Source: Planctomycetales bacterium (lineage in GTDB: Bacteria > Planctomycetota > Planctomycetia > Gemmatales > Gemmataceae). Taken from it: 6,823 bases of DNA. A program made the position numbers and the translations under genes. Location: NCBI GenBank assembly GCA_020054355.1, contig JAGVLI010000422.1, forward strand, positions 1 to 6,823. Reading direction: 5' to 3'. Shown piece by piece: positions 5,819 through 6,823 of this stretch (position 1 is its first letter; each line of letters begins with the position of its first letter). The notes under the pieces are model-generated. The model was not told where the DNA came from. It made no database searches and saw only the letters and a program-made list of their open reading frames with translations.

Positions 5819-6268
5819 ATGCACGTCCGCGCGCTTGAAACCTGGTCCTATCTGCCGGATGGTCGCCGTCGCAAGCCGGAGAAAGTGGTCGACCCGTCGT
5901 GGCCGTCCATCGAGTCCGCGATCCGCCGACTCGATGGACGGGAGTATCCAATCCTGTTTCTGTGGGCCAGCGATGATCCGGCCAGGCACATGGTCGATGA
6001 ATTTTCCGAACGGCTGGAGGTGCTCGGAGGAGCAAGTTTCTACTGGCTGGCCGGGACCTTCGGTGGGTACTTCCAGCGACGGCTTCTCGGTCCAACGGCG
6101 GGATCGGAGGAGGTCGAGCTTTACGGCCGACGGATCGAGATGGGGTTCGGAGCGCCCGCGCGGAACGTCACCGCCGATACGGAATTGGTGCTCCGGGCTG
6201 CCCGATACTACGTCGAGCACGGCGAGTTCGATCCGTCAGCTTCCTGGGAGCAGGGTCGTCTGGTGTAA
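5819..6268 (+). CDS. Small protein of unknown function, loosely Imm1-like
   Basis: A 149-residue soluble protein with no signal peptide or membrane segment. The pattern is SWPSIESAIRRLDGREYPILFLWASDD (26-53), then LEVLGGASFYWLAGTFGGYFQRRL (67-89) and a C-terminal ETELVLRAARYY-like helix (residues 121-131, TELVLRAARYY). A P-x-W-x-x-I-E-x-A-I-x-x-L-D-G opening followed by a Gly-Gly strand is reminiscent of Imm1-type immunity proteins, which neutralise polymorphic toxins, and of small uncharacterised families found with them; this is recall of style and not a proven match. No toxin gene is beside it. The start at 5819 is preceded by GAGAGG 11 bases upstream, rather far; ATG at 5786 or 5789 would add 10-11 residues without any ribosome site. 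A 14-bp inverted repeat lies within the gene. Confidence 0.65.
   Translation: MHVRALETWSYLPDGRRRKPEKVVDPSWPSIESAIRRLDGREYPILFLWASDDPARHMVDEFSERLEVLGGASFYWLAGTFGGYFQRRLLGPTAGSEEVELYGRRIEMGFGAPARNVTADTELVLRAARYYVEHGEFDPSASWEQGRLV
5903..5941. repeat. Perfect 14-bp inverted repeat inside the Imm1-like gene
   Basis: The arm CCGTCCATCGAGTC (5903-5916) is the exact reverse complement of GACTCGATGGACGG (5928-5941), separated by 11 bases. It falls in codons 29-41, covering PSIESAIRRLDGR, about 85 bases after the start codon. In mRNA it would form a strong stem-loop. It is the longest perfect inverted repeat I found in the window. It lacks a T-run, so it is not a standard terminator. Confidence 0.8.
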
Positions 6269-6375
6269 ACCAGCGATACTGCGACCAATCGGCTGCTGCA
6301 TTGCCTGGGATTTCAGGTCCACCGCCCATTCTCACCGTGAGCTTTTCCACAATCGAAATTCTCATCGGTTTTCGC

Positions 6376-6403
6376 TTGACATCACGCTCAATTGTAATAT
6401 GAA
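6376..6403 (+). promoter_or_regulatory. Promoter candidate for the GntR-type regulator gene
   Basis: A full-consensus TTGACA (6376-6381) is followed after 16 bases by TATGAA (6398-6403), which matches the -10 consensus at four positions. The surrounding DNA (about 6343-6425) is much richer in A and T than the rest of the window, as expected for a promoter. The leader would be about 65 bases. A perfect palindrome covers the -10 and suggests repression at this site. Confidence 0.6.
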
Positions 6404-6412
6404 TAGTTCATA
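6398..6412. promoter_or_regulatory. Probable operator palindrome
   Basis: TATGAA and TTCATA are perfect complements around a 3-base centre (TAG), a 15-bp palindrome. It overlaps the presumed -10 and transcription start of the regulator gene downstream. Dimeric GntR-family repressors bind short palindromes of this size and often regulate themselves, so this is the natural operator candidate. The binding protein is an inference. Confidence 0.5.
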
Positions 6413-6473
6413 AAGCATTTGGTTTTGCCGCTGTTCCACCTACCGCCCGCACAGACTTCCACAGGTAGCCCTC

Positions 6474-6823
6474 ATGCCGGAAACCCTCGAACGACGCAAC
6501 CTGAGCGAAACTGTCGCCGAACGGATCAAGCAGTACATCATCGACCACCACCTCAAGCCGGGCGACCGCCTGCCGACCGAGCAGGAACTGTGCGCCCGCT
6601 TCGGCGTCAGCCGGGTCTGCACGCGCGAGGCGACCAAGGCCCTGAGTTTTCTGGGCATCATCGACGCGGCCCCGCGGCGCGGACTGGCCGTCGGCCACCT
6701 GGACATGAAGCGCGTCACCCAGTACCTGGGCTTCCATTTCGCCATCAGCGACTTTCCGCTGTCGCAATTGCTGGACGCGCGCAATGTGATCGAGTCTGGA
6801 GCGTTGCCCCATGTCATGCGCCA
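6474..6823 (+). CDS. GntR family (FadR/FCD-like) transcription regulator, 3' end missing
   Basis: The frame is open from ATG 6474 to the right edge (116 full codons). Residues 8-75 form a GntR winged helix-turn-helix: SETVAERIKQYIIDHHLKPG, then DRLPTEQELCARFGVSR with the recognition region VSRVCTREATKALSFLGII, and the wing AAPRRGLAVG. After a linker, residues 98-116 read SQLLDARNVIESGALPHVM, like the start of an FCD ligand-binding domain, where such proteins sense small carboxylic acids. The subfamily call is based on this short stretch. Cys40 and Cys49 lie in or near the DNA-binding helices; position 49 is commonly Thr in relatives. The ribosome site is weak (AGGT, about 8 bases upstream). 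Its target genes probably lie beyond the window to the right, and it likely controls its own promoter. Confidence 0.88.
   Translation, partial: MPETLERRNLSETVAERIKQYIIDHHLKPGDRLPTEQELCARFGVSRVCTREATKALSFLGIIDAAPRRGLAVGHLDMKRVTQYLGFHFAISDFPLSQLLDARNVIESGALPHVMR

Noticed and set aside
6129..6237. 10-bp inverted repeat GACGGATCGA / TCGATCCGTC in the Imm1-like gene
   Set aside because: The arms are 89 bases apart inside coding sequence, and pairs of this length at that distance are plausible by chance.
6331..6346. Possible terminator after the Imm1-like gene (CTCA-CCG-TGAG then CTTTT)
   Set aside because: The stem is only 4 bp and the T-run is four bases, too weak for a confident intrinsic terminator.
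6376..6391. FNR/CRP-like box (TTGA...TCAA) in front of the regulator gene
   Set aside because: The half sites are 8 bases apart, while FNR sites need 6 between TTGA and TCAA, and the first half is fully explained by the TTGACA -35.

Overview
This window is high-GC bacterial chromosomal DNA. Several features suggest a planctomycete, probably of the Gemmata/Pirellula type, but this rests on protein style and not on a marker gene. There is a stand-alone Uma2-type nuclease. Two secreted, lineage-style proteins are present: a transglutaminase-like protein with Asp-box repeats, and a protein with a short HEAT-like helical segment of a kind common in planctomycetes. There is also a secreted alpha/beta hydrolase, and genes are loosely packed with frequent strand switches. 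No rRNA, tRNA, transposase, integrase, CRISPR array or plasmid function was seen.

Left part (1-1451): an inositol-monophosphatase-family gene runs leftward off the window edge. It is divergent from a rightward Uma2-family gene across a 91-bp gap that holds a small inverted repeat and a -10-like hexamer. Its metal-site motif reads DPNDGA, where the family normally has Thr or Ser in place of the last Ala.

Middle (1485-4504): two leftward genes for exported proteins of unknown biological role. The first is a 662-residue transglutaminase-like protein with a visible Cys-His-Asp triad. The second is a 272-residue protein with an N-terminal membrane or signal segment, a helical repeat and a beta-rich C-terminal part. 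The bases just before their start codons are almost identical. A 376-bp gene-free region (4505-4880) separates them from the rightward genes. It carries a good promoter candidate for the leftward gene and two hairpin-forming repeats.

Right part (4881-6823): a rightward secreted alpha/beta hydrolase, then a 149-residue protein that loosely resembles Imm1-type immunity proteins, then a GntR/FadR-type transcription regulator cut by the window edge. A 14-bp perfect inverted repeat lies inside the small gene. In front of the regulator gene a TTGACA -35 element is followed by a perfect 6-3-6 palindrome over the presumed -10 position, which suggests autoregulation.

The genes do not form an obvious pathway or defence system. 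The best leads are the intragenic 14-bp inverted repeat, the probable GntR operator, the altered phosphatase motif and the secreted transglutaminase/Asp-box architecture. Most of the window looks like ordinary accessory planctomycete chromosome.
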